Shown: positions 11,998-24,600 of the stretch, piece by piece
Layout: each line of letters opens with the position of its first letter
Position numbering within the stretch: position 1 is the stretch's first letter
From: Plantago major
Taxonomy: Eukaryota; Streptophyta; Magnoliopsida; Lamiales; Plantaginaceae
Direction: 5' to 3'
DNA: 64,000 bases
Assembly: GCA_026545765.1 (NCBI GenBank)
Contig: CM048844.1
Location: forward strand, 55,648,932-55,712,931
Position numbers and translations under genes: made by a program
The notes under the pieces: model-generated
Told to the model about the DNA's origin: nothing
The model's database searches: none
The model's input: the letters and a program-made list of their open reading frames with translations, nothing else

Positions 11998-12386
11998 TCC
12001 ATGGAACTGCTTTTGAAGACTTGAAGTGTTGAAGACTTGAAGACTAGTTTATTAGGATGTCTACTTGGAGCTTCGTTACTCCTGTTTTCCTAATTTACTA
12101 TGTAATCTTTTGTATCTTGCTGACTGTACCTTATTGTAGTTTTATCTTGTAAAAGTTATCTGAACTTTCATTGTAACATATCTGATGAACCTACTCTCAG
12201 ATATCAATCTATAAAAGATAACTTGTCAGCAAAAATCACACCTTGTGATTTGGTTGATGTTTACTTTCTGCACTTAATTATATGAATTGAAAGATCATAA
12301 GAAATGATTAAGTGGTGGATTGTTTCCTCATCCAGATTTGTAATAGGTCAGATAGTCATCGTTGACTGATCAAAATGGGGAAAATT
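11998..12386 (+). other. Element A 3' untranslated region and polypurine tract
   Basis: AT-rich non-coding sequence after the 3' gene stop. It ends in a purine run (CAAAATGGGGAAAATT, 12371-12386) directly before the TG of the 3' LTR. Such a tract primes plus-strand DNA synthesis. The same arrangement is present before the 3' LTRs of B (27165-27179) and D (56664-56679, minus). Confidence 0.8.
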
Positions 12387-13357
12387 TGTTAGGAATATCT
12401 GTTTAGATTTTGATCAGCAACCTAATGACTTATCTTAGCTCAGCAAGGTGGTTAGTACTCTTGGTTCACTTGAACACTGTAAAAGAGGAAACTCACTAAG
12501 TATGATAGTCTAGCAAATCTTGTATAGGATGTTAGGTCTCTGATTGTAATTTTTATTTTCTGAAAAAGATCAAGAAGAAGGCATCCAGCAGGAAAAGTTC
12601 AACGGATTTGAAGATTTGAAGACTGCACAAGATTGCTGAAGACAAAGGTTTTTCAGATACCTATGTCCAGATATCTTGAAGAAACAAGTGTTTCGAAACA
12701 CAAGTGTTGCAAAAGATATCTGAGAATAAAAGGTTTCTGAGACGAGGAAAGTGCCCACAGATATCTACACTTAGATACCTTGGACATAAATTATGTTTCT
12801 GAAAAGAAATATATTATAACAAGTTGTTTCAACAAGTGGTATCTGAAGTTGTGATAATTTCTGAAAAGGACGTGCAAAGCTTCAGAGAACTCTGATAGTA
12901 AAAGATCTCTGATACAATGCATAGTTCCGTTGGCACTACAGGACAAAGTATAGTACAATGCATTAAATGCGCAGACAGAGATGTCTGAACAAAAATGGTA
13001 GCTTCTGAAGAAGAAGACAAACGTACTACAGTACTATACTCAGATATCAATAGTTTGAATTTGCTTTAAGCCTAACGGATACTATTCAAACGGCACTCAA
13101 ATTCATCTATAAATATCAACACTTAGACTGCTTGAGAACACACACAGAACTTATACCTTAGAACACTGAACTTACATTGAATACTCTCACAAGTTCTCTC
13201 AAGCACACTACTTACCTTCAAGCTTTCTATTGCGACCAAAGCTCTTGATTCTAAGTAGCACAAAAGTTCTAAGTGTCCTGATCCTTAACAAGCATTGTTA
13301 TTTGTGAAAGAGTTGAACTAAGATTTCATATCTGAGATTCATTCTCTTGAACACTTT
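12387..13357 (+). repeat. Element A 3' LTR, first part (split by element B)
   Basis: It begins TGTTAGGAATATCTG after the PPT and stops at ...gaacacttt, where the TG of element B starts. The same LTR resumes at 28604. Joining the two parts gives about 1.66 kb, matching LTRs C and D. The region contains several CAGATATC motifs. Confidence 0.85.
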
Positions 13358-14792
13358 TGTTAGGAATATCTGTTAGTATTTTGATCACTCATAACATGTT
13401 CTTATCTTAGCCAGAAAGGTGATTAAGTACTCTTGGTTCACTTGAACATTATTAAAGAGGAAATCACTGAGTATGATTAGTCTAGTAAATCTTGTATTAG
13501 GCTTATAGGTCTCTGAGTGTAATTTTTATTTCAAAAAGACCATGAAGATCAATCCTAGCAATGGAGCTTTTCTGAAGATTAGAAGACCGAAGATTGCACA
13601 AAGTTTATGAAGACACAAAGGTTTAGTCTAACTCAGAAAGACTATGTCCTTAATCCTTTCTTAAGTGTATTAATTTACTTTCGAAATATGATTCTGGACA
13701 TATGACATCATGAGTATGGAGCATGCAAGCCATCAGAAAGGCTCATGTATCCGTTGAGACTAAAGGACAATAAACAGTACTATGCATTAAATGCATCGGC
13801 AGAAATGCTGCAAAAAAAGCAGTCCTCTCTGAAAAATGAGATAGTGATTTCTGAGTACATAGTTCAAGATATAAACGGATATAATTTGATGGAGAGCACA
13901 ACGGATATAATTCAAACGCCTCTCAAATTTATCTATATATATCACACACTTAGATGCTTGAAGTACACACCTTAGAATGCTCTAGCTTGCAAACTTACCA
14001 TCAAGCAAAGTATTCTCTCAAGCACTCTACTACCCTTTCTGAAAGCTTTTTGTTGCTCGAAGAATCACTAGTAGTTCTAAGTTGTCCTGAACCTTAACAA
14101 GAGATTGTTATTCGTAAAAGAGTTGAACTATCAGATACCCTTTCTGAAGCTCATTCTCCGTAATGTACATCAATTACTGGGTCAAGAAGAGCGCATCGCC
14201 ATCCACTGAACAAGTGTATTAAGTAGTCTTGTTCTATTAGGCTCTCTGAAAACATAACTGAAAAGTTATACGAGAAGCCTCTCTGACAAACCTTATAACC
14301 AACACTATCAAGGCGTGGAGTAGAGGAAGTACTTGATTTGGGAAATCAGGGAATACTCCAAGGTTATCTGAGTAGAGGAAGTACTTAGCTCTAGGAACTG
14401 GGGAATAACTCAGGGGGAACATTTGGTTGGGAACCATTTGTTTAGGAATCTTAGAATAGGATTATTGTAAGGTGAACTCAATTATCTGTTCTAGTGAATT
14501 CTAGGTCTCAGAAAGACCGATGTGGATTAGCTGGAGGATTACGCCACCTCCATATACCACTATATTTGATGTGTCATTTACCTTTCTGTATTTACATTTC
14601 AGCAAAGCACACACACATACTTATTGTTTCTGCACTTACCTATCTTAAAGTCTTCCGCGCTCTCAATTTAAGTATCAGAAACCCCCAGGTTTTTGAGAAA
14701 CTGTGTTTATCGACAAAAGTTTTAAAAGACTATTCAGCCCCCCCCCCCCCCTCCCCCTTTAGTCTTTTACTCTGCCGTTATCTGGACCAACA
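13358..14792 (+). repeat. Element B 5' LTR (1435 bp)
   Basis: TGTTAGG...CCAACA ends. It contains the hairpin-array region (about 14310-14430), a long C-run at 14740-14757 between AAAAGACTA and TAGTCTTTT, and is followed by the PBS. A 76-codon ORF within it (13745-13975) recurs in the 3' LTR, as expected for a repeat, and is not treated as a gene. Confidence 0.9.
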
Positions 14793-14794
14793 AG

Positions 14795-14806
14795 TGGTAT
14801 CAGAGC
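14795..14806 (+). promoter_or_regulatory. Primer-binding site of element B (initiator Met tRNA type)
   Basis: TGGTATCAGAGC lies two bases after the LTR end, the canonical plant copia PBS complementary to the 3' end of initiator Met tRNA. Confidence 0.92.
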
Positions 14807-14909
14807 AGGTGGTTCACAAGCCTTCTGCACTAAACCTAGATCCCCAGATAGGTGAAGGAACTTTGTCCCTTTCTGAGGACTATATAATTTGTTTGTTAAG
14901 TGTGCAGGT

Positions 14910-17402
14910 ATGTCTCTGAGTGATGCACCCGTTCTGAAGCCAGAAAACTACGAGAAATGGAAGAACAACATGATGCTCCATCTGAAGGCCATTAGTGACG
15001 AGATGATCTATGTCATCAATGAAGGGCCTATCAAAATCAGACAACTCAAACAGTTACGAGGTGTCGATGGAAGAAAAGCCTCGCATAAGGAAGATGGAAG
15101 CGAGGATGCGGTGCTAGTGATAGTGGTCGTGTTGCTCGTGGAAGCATTATGTATGAAGACAAGCCAAGAGAGCTCGACATCCAAGATGCCAATAGACACG
15201 CATTGGATGGTCAAGCTCATAATATCATCATCGATCGACACTGAGCACATACAAGTAAACTGGGTGCTAAATGGCAAAAATTGCACGGCAATTGATTGAA
15301 GAAATCTGCGGAATCGAAAACCAAGGAAAACAAGTTCGAAGTTCTTAAATTGAAGTTCCAAAACTTCAAACAAGGTCCCACTGAAACTCTGGAAGAACTT
15401 GATTTCAGGTTTACTACTCTTATGAGTGATATGGCTGCACTTGGTGAAAGCAACAGATACTCCCAACCAGAAAAGATTAAGACTATTGTCAGAAGTCTCA
15501 ATCACAACTGGGAGCACACTAAGTTCTTTTATTTCAACCAAGGGATGCCAAATATCACTCCAGTAGAGCTCTTCTCTCATCTTGCTACTGTAGACTATGA
15601 GACAACTCAGAGAGAACAAACAGCTGAAAAGTTGCAAAGTGTTGCTCTAATCTCTCAAGGTATTTCTGAAAAGAAGGATACAAAAGATGCATCTGAAGAA
15701 AATGCTCTTGCAGTAAAACACATGAAGAAATTTGTGAGTCAAGAGATTGAGAGAAGAAAATCTAAAGAAAAGCTGAAAAAGCATCTTGGCCCATACTATC
15801 ATCAGTACAAGAACATACAAATGATCAACTCTCTGAACACCCCCATTCAGAAAGGTGTTAGTACTGAACCTGCAGAAATAGGACATGATATCTGCTTCTA
15901 CTGTCAAAAGCCTGTTCACTTCAAGAGAGATTGTCCTGCTTTAAACAAGCTCAAGACAGGTGACAAGAAGGACAGAAGAAATTTCAAGAGAAATTAAAGG
16001 GCCTTACTGACTGAAGAAAGGAAAAAGATTCAAATTCAACTTGATGCTCTAGACATTGAGACAGATTCTGGAGATGGAGATTCAGATGACTCAAACTTAC
16101 CATCACCAGAATTGTGTGGAATCACCCACGATGTAATCGACTTCGGCCTTAAGAAGAATGAAATGTGTGGAGTTGCTGAGATTGCTGGTCCAGACATCTC
16201 CAACATTGAAATATGTCTTATGGCTGATGAGGTAACTAACAATTCACAATTTCTGTACTATGAGAGTGATGATGGAATTGAGGATCTAGAGTTGGTCAAG
16301 AGTGAATTGGATCGTTATGAGAAAGAATTTCTGGAAGCACAATCCAAAATTAGAATTCTAGAGGAAAGCAAAGAAACTCTTGAAAAAGAGGTTTCTGAGC
16401 TAACTAGAGTATCTGAGAACAAGAACGCTGAAATAGCCTTTCGAAGCTCGATATCGAGAATGAAAATTCTCACAAACTAGCCTTGGATGAACTTAATAAG
16501 AAAATGATGAAGCTGCTTTCTGAGAATGAAGAACTCAGAAAGAAAGAGCTATCCTTCCAATCTTATGCAAAGGCTAGTGACACTCTCACTGAGGTTCAAT
16601 CCTATCTGAGAGATCCCTCTGAGAAAGGTGTACTTGGACTTGATGAACAATCAAGTAATTCATCTCCTCTGAAGAAGAGTGATGGAAGGTTGATCTTGTA
16701 AAAAGTCAACATAATGATTCTTCAACCACCTATAGCATTGGTCAGACAGCTAGGGTAGTTGACAAAGGAAAAGGAGTTGCAACCCAGCCTTTGAAAGAAC
16801 AACAAGTTCACAAGAAACATGTGAATAAGGTTTCTGAAAAGAAATACAACCCTCAGAAATGCAACCATCCACATTGTTGCATTACTAGGAAGGGAAGAAT
16901 TGTTGGAATAGGCAAATTCTCTACTAAACCATTTTATGAAAATAAAGATGGTGCAGAAACTAGTAAGGCTTCTGAAAAGTGCATTCAGAAAGCCAAAGGT
17001 GTTCGAAGTGGCATTGGCTATCGTGCTATTGGGAAGGTCCTTCTGCAACAATATAAGAAAGGACAAGAACAATGGTGCAAGGCTGATATTGCACGTAGCA
17101 ATAGACAGAAGTGGAAGAAATCTCAAGCCACTGAAAAACTGAATGCCAGAGCTAGAAGGAACCTGGCCAGAAAGGCTAAGTTTGCTGAAAAGCAACCACA
17201 GAAACCCAGGGTCCAGAAAGCACCAAAGGGAACACCTAGAAACACCCCAAGAAGGAAGATTGAGATCAAAATTACTGATTTTATTGCATCTCCTTCTGAT
17301 CAAGTTAGACAAAAACAAACTCCCAAGAAATTCACTAAAATGTGGATTCCTACTGGAAGAATGTTTAGTCTAAGTGGTTCTATCTCTGAGGCAAGAACCT
17401 AA
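14910..17402 (+). pseudogene. Element B gag, broken
   Basis: The ATG at 14910 opens Gag with a short N-terminal motif (PENYEKWKNNM) typical of copia Gag. The frame breaks near 15040. A UBN2-type Gag core is readable at 15296-15640 (FKQGPTETLEELDFRF, LNHNWEHTKFFYFN). A CCHC zinc knuckle lies at 15893-15934 with the usual Gly before His replaced by Val. The long Sirevirus extension follows: an acidic segment and coiled coil (16112-16700), then a basic region (16791-17402, ARARRNLARKAKFAEKQ). Stops and shifts at 15300, 15998, 16481 and 16701 make it non-functional. Confidence 0.8.
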
Positions 17403-20400
17403 CTCCTGTTTCCTGTTTTTTGCAGAACGCCTCATGGACTAAGGCTCAATGGCTATTTGATAGTGGATGCGGAAAGCACATGACAAGAGACAAAGCAAAT
17501 CTGGTCAACTACAAAGCTTGCAACACCGACCGTACATCGATTTGGAGGAGAATTAAATCCCTCTCGATCCGCACCGCCAAATTAGGATCATTAACAATCA
17601 CCGATTACATGATAAAGGTTTGAAATATAATCTATTTAGCATGAGCCAGCTTTATGCAAGGATTCACTATGAAATTCAAAGCAAAGTATTGCAAACTTAT
17701 AGTACAATGAGTCAAAGCGCATACCTTGGTTGCTCGGGGAAAGGTAGTCTTTATGTTGCCGATTGGGCATCGCCACAACTTAAGAATGTCTCATGGTGAG
17801 TCAATCAGTCACCGTAAGAGCACTGGTTATGGCACAAAAGAATGAGTCACTTGAATTTCAAAACTCTGAACAAACTTGCCAATAAAGAGTTAGTGGTTGG
17901 TCTTCCCAAAACATCTTTCAGAAAGGATGGTATCTGTTCTGCCTGTCAGATGGGAAAACAATCCAAGATCTCTTTCAAGACCAAAACCAGACACTCTAGT
18001 GTTAGACCACTGCAACTATTACACATGGATCTTTTTGAATCATCCGTAACTAGTTATGCAGGAAAGAAGTATGGTCTGGTTGTTGTAGATGACTTCTCAA
18101 GATTCACTTGGGTTGTCTTTCTGATGCTAGGGTGGAGATACCAAATTTGCTGAATAAGCTTCAAGTCATGAAAAATGACAAAGTATCTGCAATCGTAATG
18201 CACTATTGTACTGAAGTTTGTTAACCAAAGACATAAAGGAGTTTTGTACCAAGAAAGGTATACAACACCAACTTTTCTTCCGTGATAACACCACAACAAA
18301 ATGGTGTTGCAGAAAGGAAAATAGAACCCTTAAAGAAGCAAAGAAGGACAATGCTAATGACATCAAATAAGTGAAGTTTATTGGGTTGAGGTCAAATACA
18401 AAGATGCTACACTCGTAATGTATGTTTGATAAACAAACACCATGACAAAACCCCATATGAACTCTTGGTTGGTAGACCCCCTAATATCAAACATCTGAAG
18501 TATTTGGTTGTAGATGTTTTGTTCTTAACAATGGAAAAGAGTATCTAAGAACATTTCAACCAAAGGCAGATGAAGGTGTGTTTCTTGGTTATTCTATGAA
18601 TAGCAAAGCATACATAGTTTACAACAAAATAACAAAGAAGATTGAAGAATCAGTTCATGTTGTATTCTATGAAGGAAGCGAAAACACCCCTTCGATGAAC
18701 TCTCGAGAAAGTCAAGGAACTAATGATAAAGGATTCTGAAGAAGAACCCTCAGAAAGGAAAAACATCATTGTGGAAAGAGAGGATGACTCTGACGAAGAA
18801 AAGCATGAAATGCCTAGTAACAACCAGATGATTCTCAGACATGATGAAGAATTTCCTATGAGAATTCCAGAAATGGAAACTTAAGATGTTCATCAGAGAG
18901 CTAACTCTGGAAATGACCTCTCTGACAGGCATGTCCCAGAAAGCTCTCACACTGAGCAAGTGTCAGACATTCACCGCCCCTCTGAGGTGCATGATGTCAC
19001 AAATACTGAAAAAAGTATCAAGTCATAATCATAGTGATTCACATTCAGATCACATAGATGTTGACCCTGCTAGCCCTAAACCCATAATGAGATGGATCAA
19101 GGATCATCCTGCAAAAGATGTGATTGGACCAATCAATCAAGGTGTTAGGACTAGGAGAGCAATAGCTGAGAATGCTAACTCTCTCTTTGGATGTTTCATC
19201 TCAAACATTGAACCTAAAACTGTAGAAGAAGCATTAAGAGACCAAGACTGGATCTCTGCAATGCAAGAAGAGTTGGATCAGTTTGAGAGAAACAAAGTCT
19301 GGAACCTAGTTCCATTTGTAGAAGGAATATCTTTGATTGGAACTAAGTGGGTTTTCAGAAACAAGATGAATGAATCTGGTGAAATAACCAGAAAGAAAGC
19401 AAGGTTGGTTGCCAAGGGATTTACCCAGACTGAAGGTTTAGATTTTGATGAGTCATATGCACCAGTTGCTAGATTGGATGCAATAAGACTCTTTCTGGCC
19501 TTTGCAGCTCATAAAGACTTTAAAGTTTATCAAATGGATGTCAAAAGTGCATTCTTGAATGGTGAACTTGCTGAGGAAGTCTATGTTGAACAACCACCTG
19601 GCTTTGAAGTTTTCTCGGAAAGTAGAATGGTCTATAAACTACAGAAAGCTCTATATGGACTGAAACAGGCTCTGAGAGCATGGTATGACACTTTGGCCAA
19701 ACACCTTCTAGAAAGTGGTTTCAAGAAAGGTGAAGTTGATAAAACTTTATTTACTTAAAATCATGATGGGAAACTACTCTTAGTTCAAGTATATGTTGAT
19801 GACATTATATTTGGATCTAAGGATAAGCAACTTTGTGATGACTTTGCAAGTCTCATGAAAAGTAAGTTTGAGATGAGCATGATGGGAGAATTGAACTATT
19901 TCCTAGGATTGCAAGTCAAGCAACTCAATGATGGAATATTCATTAGTCAGACAAAGTATGCAACAGACATGCTCACAAAGTTCAATCTTAAGCCTTCTGA
20001 AAATAATGCTAAGATTCCTATGAGCATAGGAACCAAGATGACATATACTGAATCAGATAAGAGTGTTGATGAACACAAGTATAGGAAATTGATAGGTTCA
20101 CTATTCAATATGCAGTTGGTGTGTGTGCTAGATTTCAAACAAATCCAATGAATCACACTACAACATTGTTATGAAAATATTAAGGTATGTGAAAGGTACA
20201 GTAGATGTAGGTTTGTGGTATCCTAAAGAAAGTGGATTGAGTTTGGCTGGTTACTCAGATGCTGATTATACTGGATCAATGCTTGATAGGAAAAGCACCT
20301 CAGGAACTTGTCGGGCCGAAACTAGACTTATCTCATGGTTTAGCAAAAGCAAAACTCAATTGCAACTTCTACCACAAGGGTCGAATATATTGTCAACGAT

Positions 20401-20712
20401 TGTTGTGCAACACAAATTCTGTGGATTCAACAACAACTCAGAGACTATGGACTCAATGAAGAGAAAACTCCCATTTTCTGTGATAACACAAGTGCTATTG
20501 CAGTCACACAGAACCCCAAGTTCCATGCCAGAACAAAGCACATTGATGTCAGACACCACTTCATCAGAGACCATGTTGAAAAAGGCAATATAGAGATACT
20601 CAAGATTGGCACAGAAGACCAACTTGCAGATATTTTCACCAAGCCCCTACAAGAAAGCCGGTTCTTGACCTTAAGACATAATCTTGGATTAATGGAGATG
20701 CCTAAGGACTAA
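17403..20712 (+). pseudogene. Element B pol, broken
   Basis: The protease motif DSGCGKHMT is at about 17458-17485. GAG-pre-integrase and the integrase core are at 17842-18150 (CSACQMGKQ; MDLF and VVVDDFSRFTWVVFL carrying the first two catalytic Asp). Degenerate integrase follows to 18700. Reverse transcriptase is at 19260-19850 ([38 protein letters not shown]), with an intact YVDD at 19792-19803 just after a stop near 19756. RNase H is at 20220-20712 (SDADYTGSMLDRKSTSGTC, KHIDVRHHFIRDHVEKGNI), ending one codon set after MEMPKD. Frame breaks near 17623, 18153, 19756, 20151 and 20593 show it is inactive. Confidence 0.87.
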
Positions 20713-21642
20713 AAAATGTCCTGAATCTCTAAAGTCTAAGTAAGTGAGGTAGAAAAGCAGTAGGTCTCTGGGAACATGTTCTCAAAAAGCCAAGTTGATA
20801 AGAAGTGATGCAAAGGTTTCTGAGTAGCAACACTCAGAAAGGCAAAACATTTCTGGAACGGGTATCCAGAAAGGCAAAGGTTGGTACACACTCAATAAGT
20901 AAATAAGACTAGAACTTACTTACTGAGAGTGCATCAAATACATTCAAACAACTGAAGCTTCTGACACTTGAATTCAGAAAGCTATTTAGTCATAAAGAGA
21001 AAAGACACACAAAGCCCGAAAAGTATAAGTTCTGAAAGTCAAACATGTCCAATGTCTCGTATTTTTGCCATTTTTATGATAAACAATATAAAGATAAGGA
21101 CTTGACACTCAGAATGATAAGTTCAAACGATTGAGTGTTCTTACTTTTTACTAAGTGACATAATGGATATAACTTGTTAAAAATCCATCAAGTCGACACA
21201 ATACCATTTGTTGATTGATATCATTACAAGATATTCAATACAAGCCCTTCATGAATAAACGTTTGATCTCAACGGTTGAGATTAAAACAAAGCAAGTAAT
21301 GTCTGTTGAGAAATGCAGACATGGCCCACCGCATTTAATGAAGTACAAAGGACGTACCACGCCTATGCAGATACAAAGACACGCATTCATATTCAGTTGT
21401 ATGTATGTTGTATCTATGTACATTTTGTCTGCTATATATATAGGATTTGGGCAAAAGACAAACACTTTTACAAATTCCGAAATTTCAAACTTGCATCAAA
21501 ACAGCAAAATCTCTCAAGATTTCTGCAAAACCCCCTCTGCAAACTCAACTTCTTGTGCTTAGTCTTCTGAAAAGATAGACTAATCTCGATTAATTGTGCA
21601 AAATTCATCTGAAAAACACTCACTCAAAACTCTATATAAGAG
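20713..21642 (+). other. Element B spacer between pol and the 3' gene
   Basis: Non-coding sequence of 930 bases with one CTGGAACGGGTATCCAG hairpin (about 20853) and frequent CAGAAAG/TCTGA motifs. A TATA-like tatatatag occurs near 21433, about 200 bases upstream of the 3' gene ATG. No convincing ORF was found; the 115-codon ORF at 21215 is not shared with A. Confidence 0.55.
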
Positions 21643-24600
21643 ATGGCACCCAAGAAGATGACCACCAAGAACCCTAAGGCCGCATCATCTACTCCTGCTG
21701 AAAAGCAAGGAGGAAAGGAACTTAAGGTGTTGAATAAACGCCTTCTGGGAAAGTTCACCCCATCGGACTGGAACCCTAACCACAAAATGAATTGGGGAGC
21801 TTTTCTGGTGAAGAGGTATGTACCAGCAGTTATACCTTCAAGACCAGAAAGGAAACTGATATTGGGGATGCTGAAGAATTCCCATATCTACAAGATTCTA
21901 TCTGCTGCACCCAGTGGACTATCCACACTGGATGTACTGGAAATCTATAACAACACCAAAATCTTCACAAAGGTTGTGAATGATGAAGAAGAGAAATACA
22001 TTCAGACTGAAGTCCAAGGACAAGAAATTGTTCTAGACTGCAAGACTTTCTGCAAGATATTCCGATTGAAAAATCGAGGAACAATTGAAGACATCAACAT
22101 CAAGGACGCTTCCATGATTCAATGCGTCAAAGAGCTATTTGAAGCAATCCAGTTAGAAAATGCAAAGGGTTGCCCAGTAGACTTTGTTCTGAAAGCCATC
22201 AGAACTAGTCATCTCCAGAAACACTGGAGTACTTTAGCTCTTATTCTAGTCCGTTGCTTTGATGGCAACAAAGGTGGAGTAGACCAGATAAGCATGGAGA
22301 GATGGATGATGATGCATGTTCTGAACAAGAAGAATGAAGGGCAGGAAACCCACTTCAATTGGGGGAAGTACGCCTTCAACAAATTCCTTGGACATATTGA
22401 GGAATTTGAGCCCAAAATCATCAATGGCCTTGCTGAGATAAAGGCCAATATGCACTTTGGTCTCAGAATCTGTTACATTCTGGAAACAATGGGAATCACT
22501 CTCAGAGAGAAACAAGAAATCCCAATCACCAACTCCCTTTTCAGACACGCCTTTGAAGAAAAGGAGAAACTTGCTGCTGAGAACGCACTCAGAAAGGCAG
22601 AAGAAGAAGAAACTGCACAGCAAGGTGAGGAGATCTCTGAGCAAGCTCAAGCTAAACCACCAGTTGCCAAGAGAAAGAGGACTCAAAGCAAAAGAGGTCC
22701 AAGTCCCTAAGCATACAAGAGGCACAACCTTCTGGAGACAAGGTCTCAGAAGATGTTGGACGCCCAGAAAGGCAACTCCAGAATGCCCCAAGAATCCTGA
22801 ACCAGACTGCTCCAGAACTCTCCAGAGATGATAGAAATATCATAGATGGGTCTTCACCAACACAAAATAGTGAATCTGAGGATGATGAAGTACTTGCAAA
22901 AGTACTCAAAAGATTCAAGTATGAGACCCATGGAGGAGCATCAAGCTCAGCTCTTCAGAGAGACAAGAGCCCCTCTGCCCAGCAGGAAGAAGAAGGCCTG
23001 GGTGAGGAAGATAGAATGATGGAAGATCCTGACATTGCTTCCACAATGCCAGCACTTAATGTTGCTGAAGAAAATCATGTTTTTACACAGGTTCCTCAAC
23101 CTTCTGAGAAAGCTCAACTCTCAGAAAGGGATCAAACTCAGATGGAGACTCAGAATGATACTGCAGAGGAGAACAACAATGAGCACAGAGAGACTGTGGA
23201 ATCACCACAAGTCCAAGAGATCAATGATCAGCCTGACTCTATTCAGGTAACAAAGATGGTTTTATGTAACTTGTGAACATAGGTATATGTTAACCAGTTA
23301 TTCATAAGCTTTGTTTGTTACAGGCAAATCTAGAGGCAATATTTCAGGGGAAAGAAAACTTGTCCACCCCTTTGAATCAAGAAGAGGTTCCTCCAACCTC
23401 AGAACATCAAGAAGAGCCTGTCCCACAGGTTGTAAAGTTATCTCTGAACAAGAAATAACTAACTAAAAATGCTATTATCTTATGTTCTAATATTCTTAAT
23501 GTCTCTTCTTAGGCTCCAACTGAGGAAGTAGTGGTGGTGGAACTAACACCCCAAAACCAAGAGATTCCAGAGGCTGAAAAGCTCTCTGAGGAAGCATTTA
23601 CTGAGCCTTCTGCTGAGAAGGTAAGTAATCAGTAATAGTCTCCTTCAAGAATGCTCGGGAAAACCCTCTACTAAATCTTTTATGTTTGTTCTTACAGGCT
23701 CAGTCAGAAGAACAATTGGATGGAGAAACAGTTGTGTTATCTCCTCCAAAGGAAACTAAAACTGCTGAACAAGCAGTATCTGCAGAAAAGGTGCCAGAAA
23801 CCCCCCAAGGTTTCTGAGGAACATGCTACTGAGCTTCCTAACTTGGAATTTCAAGCAGAAAGAAAGGTTGATGAGGATCAGACTTCTCCTCACAACAAGG
23901 TATTTGTGGTATCTGAAACCAAACAAGCAGAAGTCCAAGCAGATGAGCCTAGTGTTTCTACACAGGTATGCTCAGAAAGCTTACTTTTGCACACAGATAC
24001 TAACACAAGTGGTTTGAACAAAACTAACTTGATCCCTTTCTTTCAGGCTCAAAGTCTAGTGCCAGTTGATTTACTCAAAGCTTTCCAGAAGTACACTTTA
24101 AAGAAACATCTCAAGTGCTTCAGATAATGGGAGAAACTCAGAAAAGCTGACCTTTCTGAATTAGCCAGAGTAATCGACGTCCCAGAAAAGAGAGCAATCG
24201 CCTTCAATCTGGAAGATTATATCCATGCATTGTTCCCAACAGAGCCCTACTCATTTGCCACTCTGATGCATGAAGACTTCATTCATGAAGTAGCACAAAG
24301 ACTTATAGCAAATTTCAAGTCTGCGGATGCTCAAACCCAAGAGCAGATGGTTACCCATCCTGCCTTGCCCAGCAAGCTCACTACTTATCCTGCTGAACAA
24401 GAAGAAGTTAATGGGAGGATGATTACATTCCCAAATGTGGTCAACCTGGTTTCAGAAGATGACGAGGAGATGGACGAAAATGATTATCAAGAACCTCCCT
24501 CTGAGCATCCAAACCAAGAAGCAAAGAACAAGAGTGATGATGATGATGATTAGAATGATGATCCCCAACCTGGACAAGGCGGGATTCAAAAAGCTAGCAA

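Larger units (their letters stand above)
1713..12386 (+). mobile_element. Sirevirus-like element A, internal region (5' end cut off by C)
   Basis: The order is the gag C-terminal half, protease, integrase, reverse transcriptase, RNase H, a spacer with hairpin repeats, a long intron-bearing 3' gene, a polypurine tract and then the 3' LTR at 12387. It runs parallel to element B throughout, starting at the point equivalent to B 15739. The 5' LTR and gag N-terminus are missing from the window. Many stops and frameshifts show that A is no longer coding-competent. Confidence 0.85.

Noticed and set aside
15008-15637. 209-codon minus-strand ORF
   Set aside because: It overlaps the UBN2 Gag core of B on the opposite strand and has no recognisable motif.
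21643-22710. Calling the 3' gene a retroviral envelope
   Set aside because: No signal peptide, transmembrane span or cleavage site is visible; the product is charged and coiled-coil rich. Only its position matches 'env-like' ORFs of Sireviruses.
22246-22791. 181-codon minus-strand ORF
   Set aside because: It is a shadow of the plus-strand 3' gene of B, in Glu/Lys-rich sequence that reads as Leu/Phe/Ser on the other strand.
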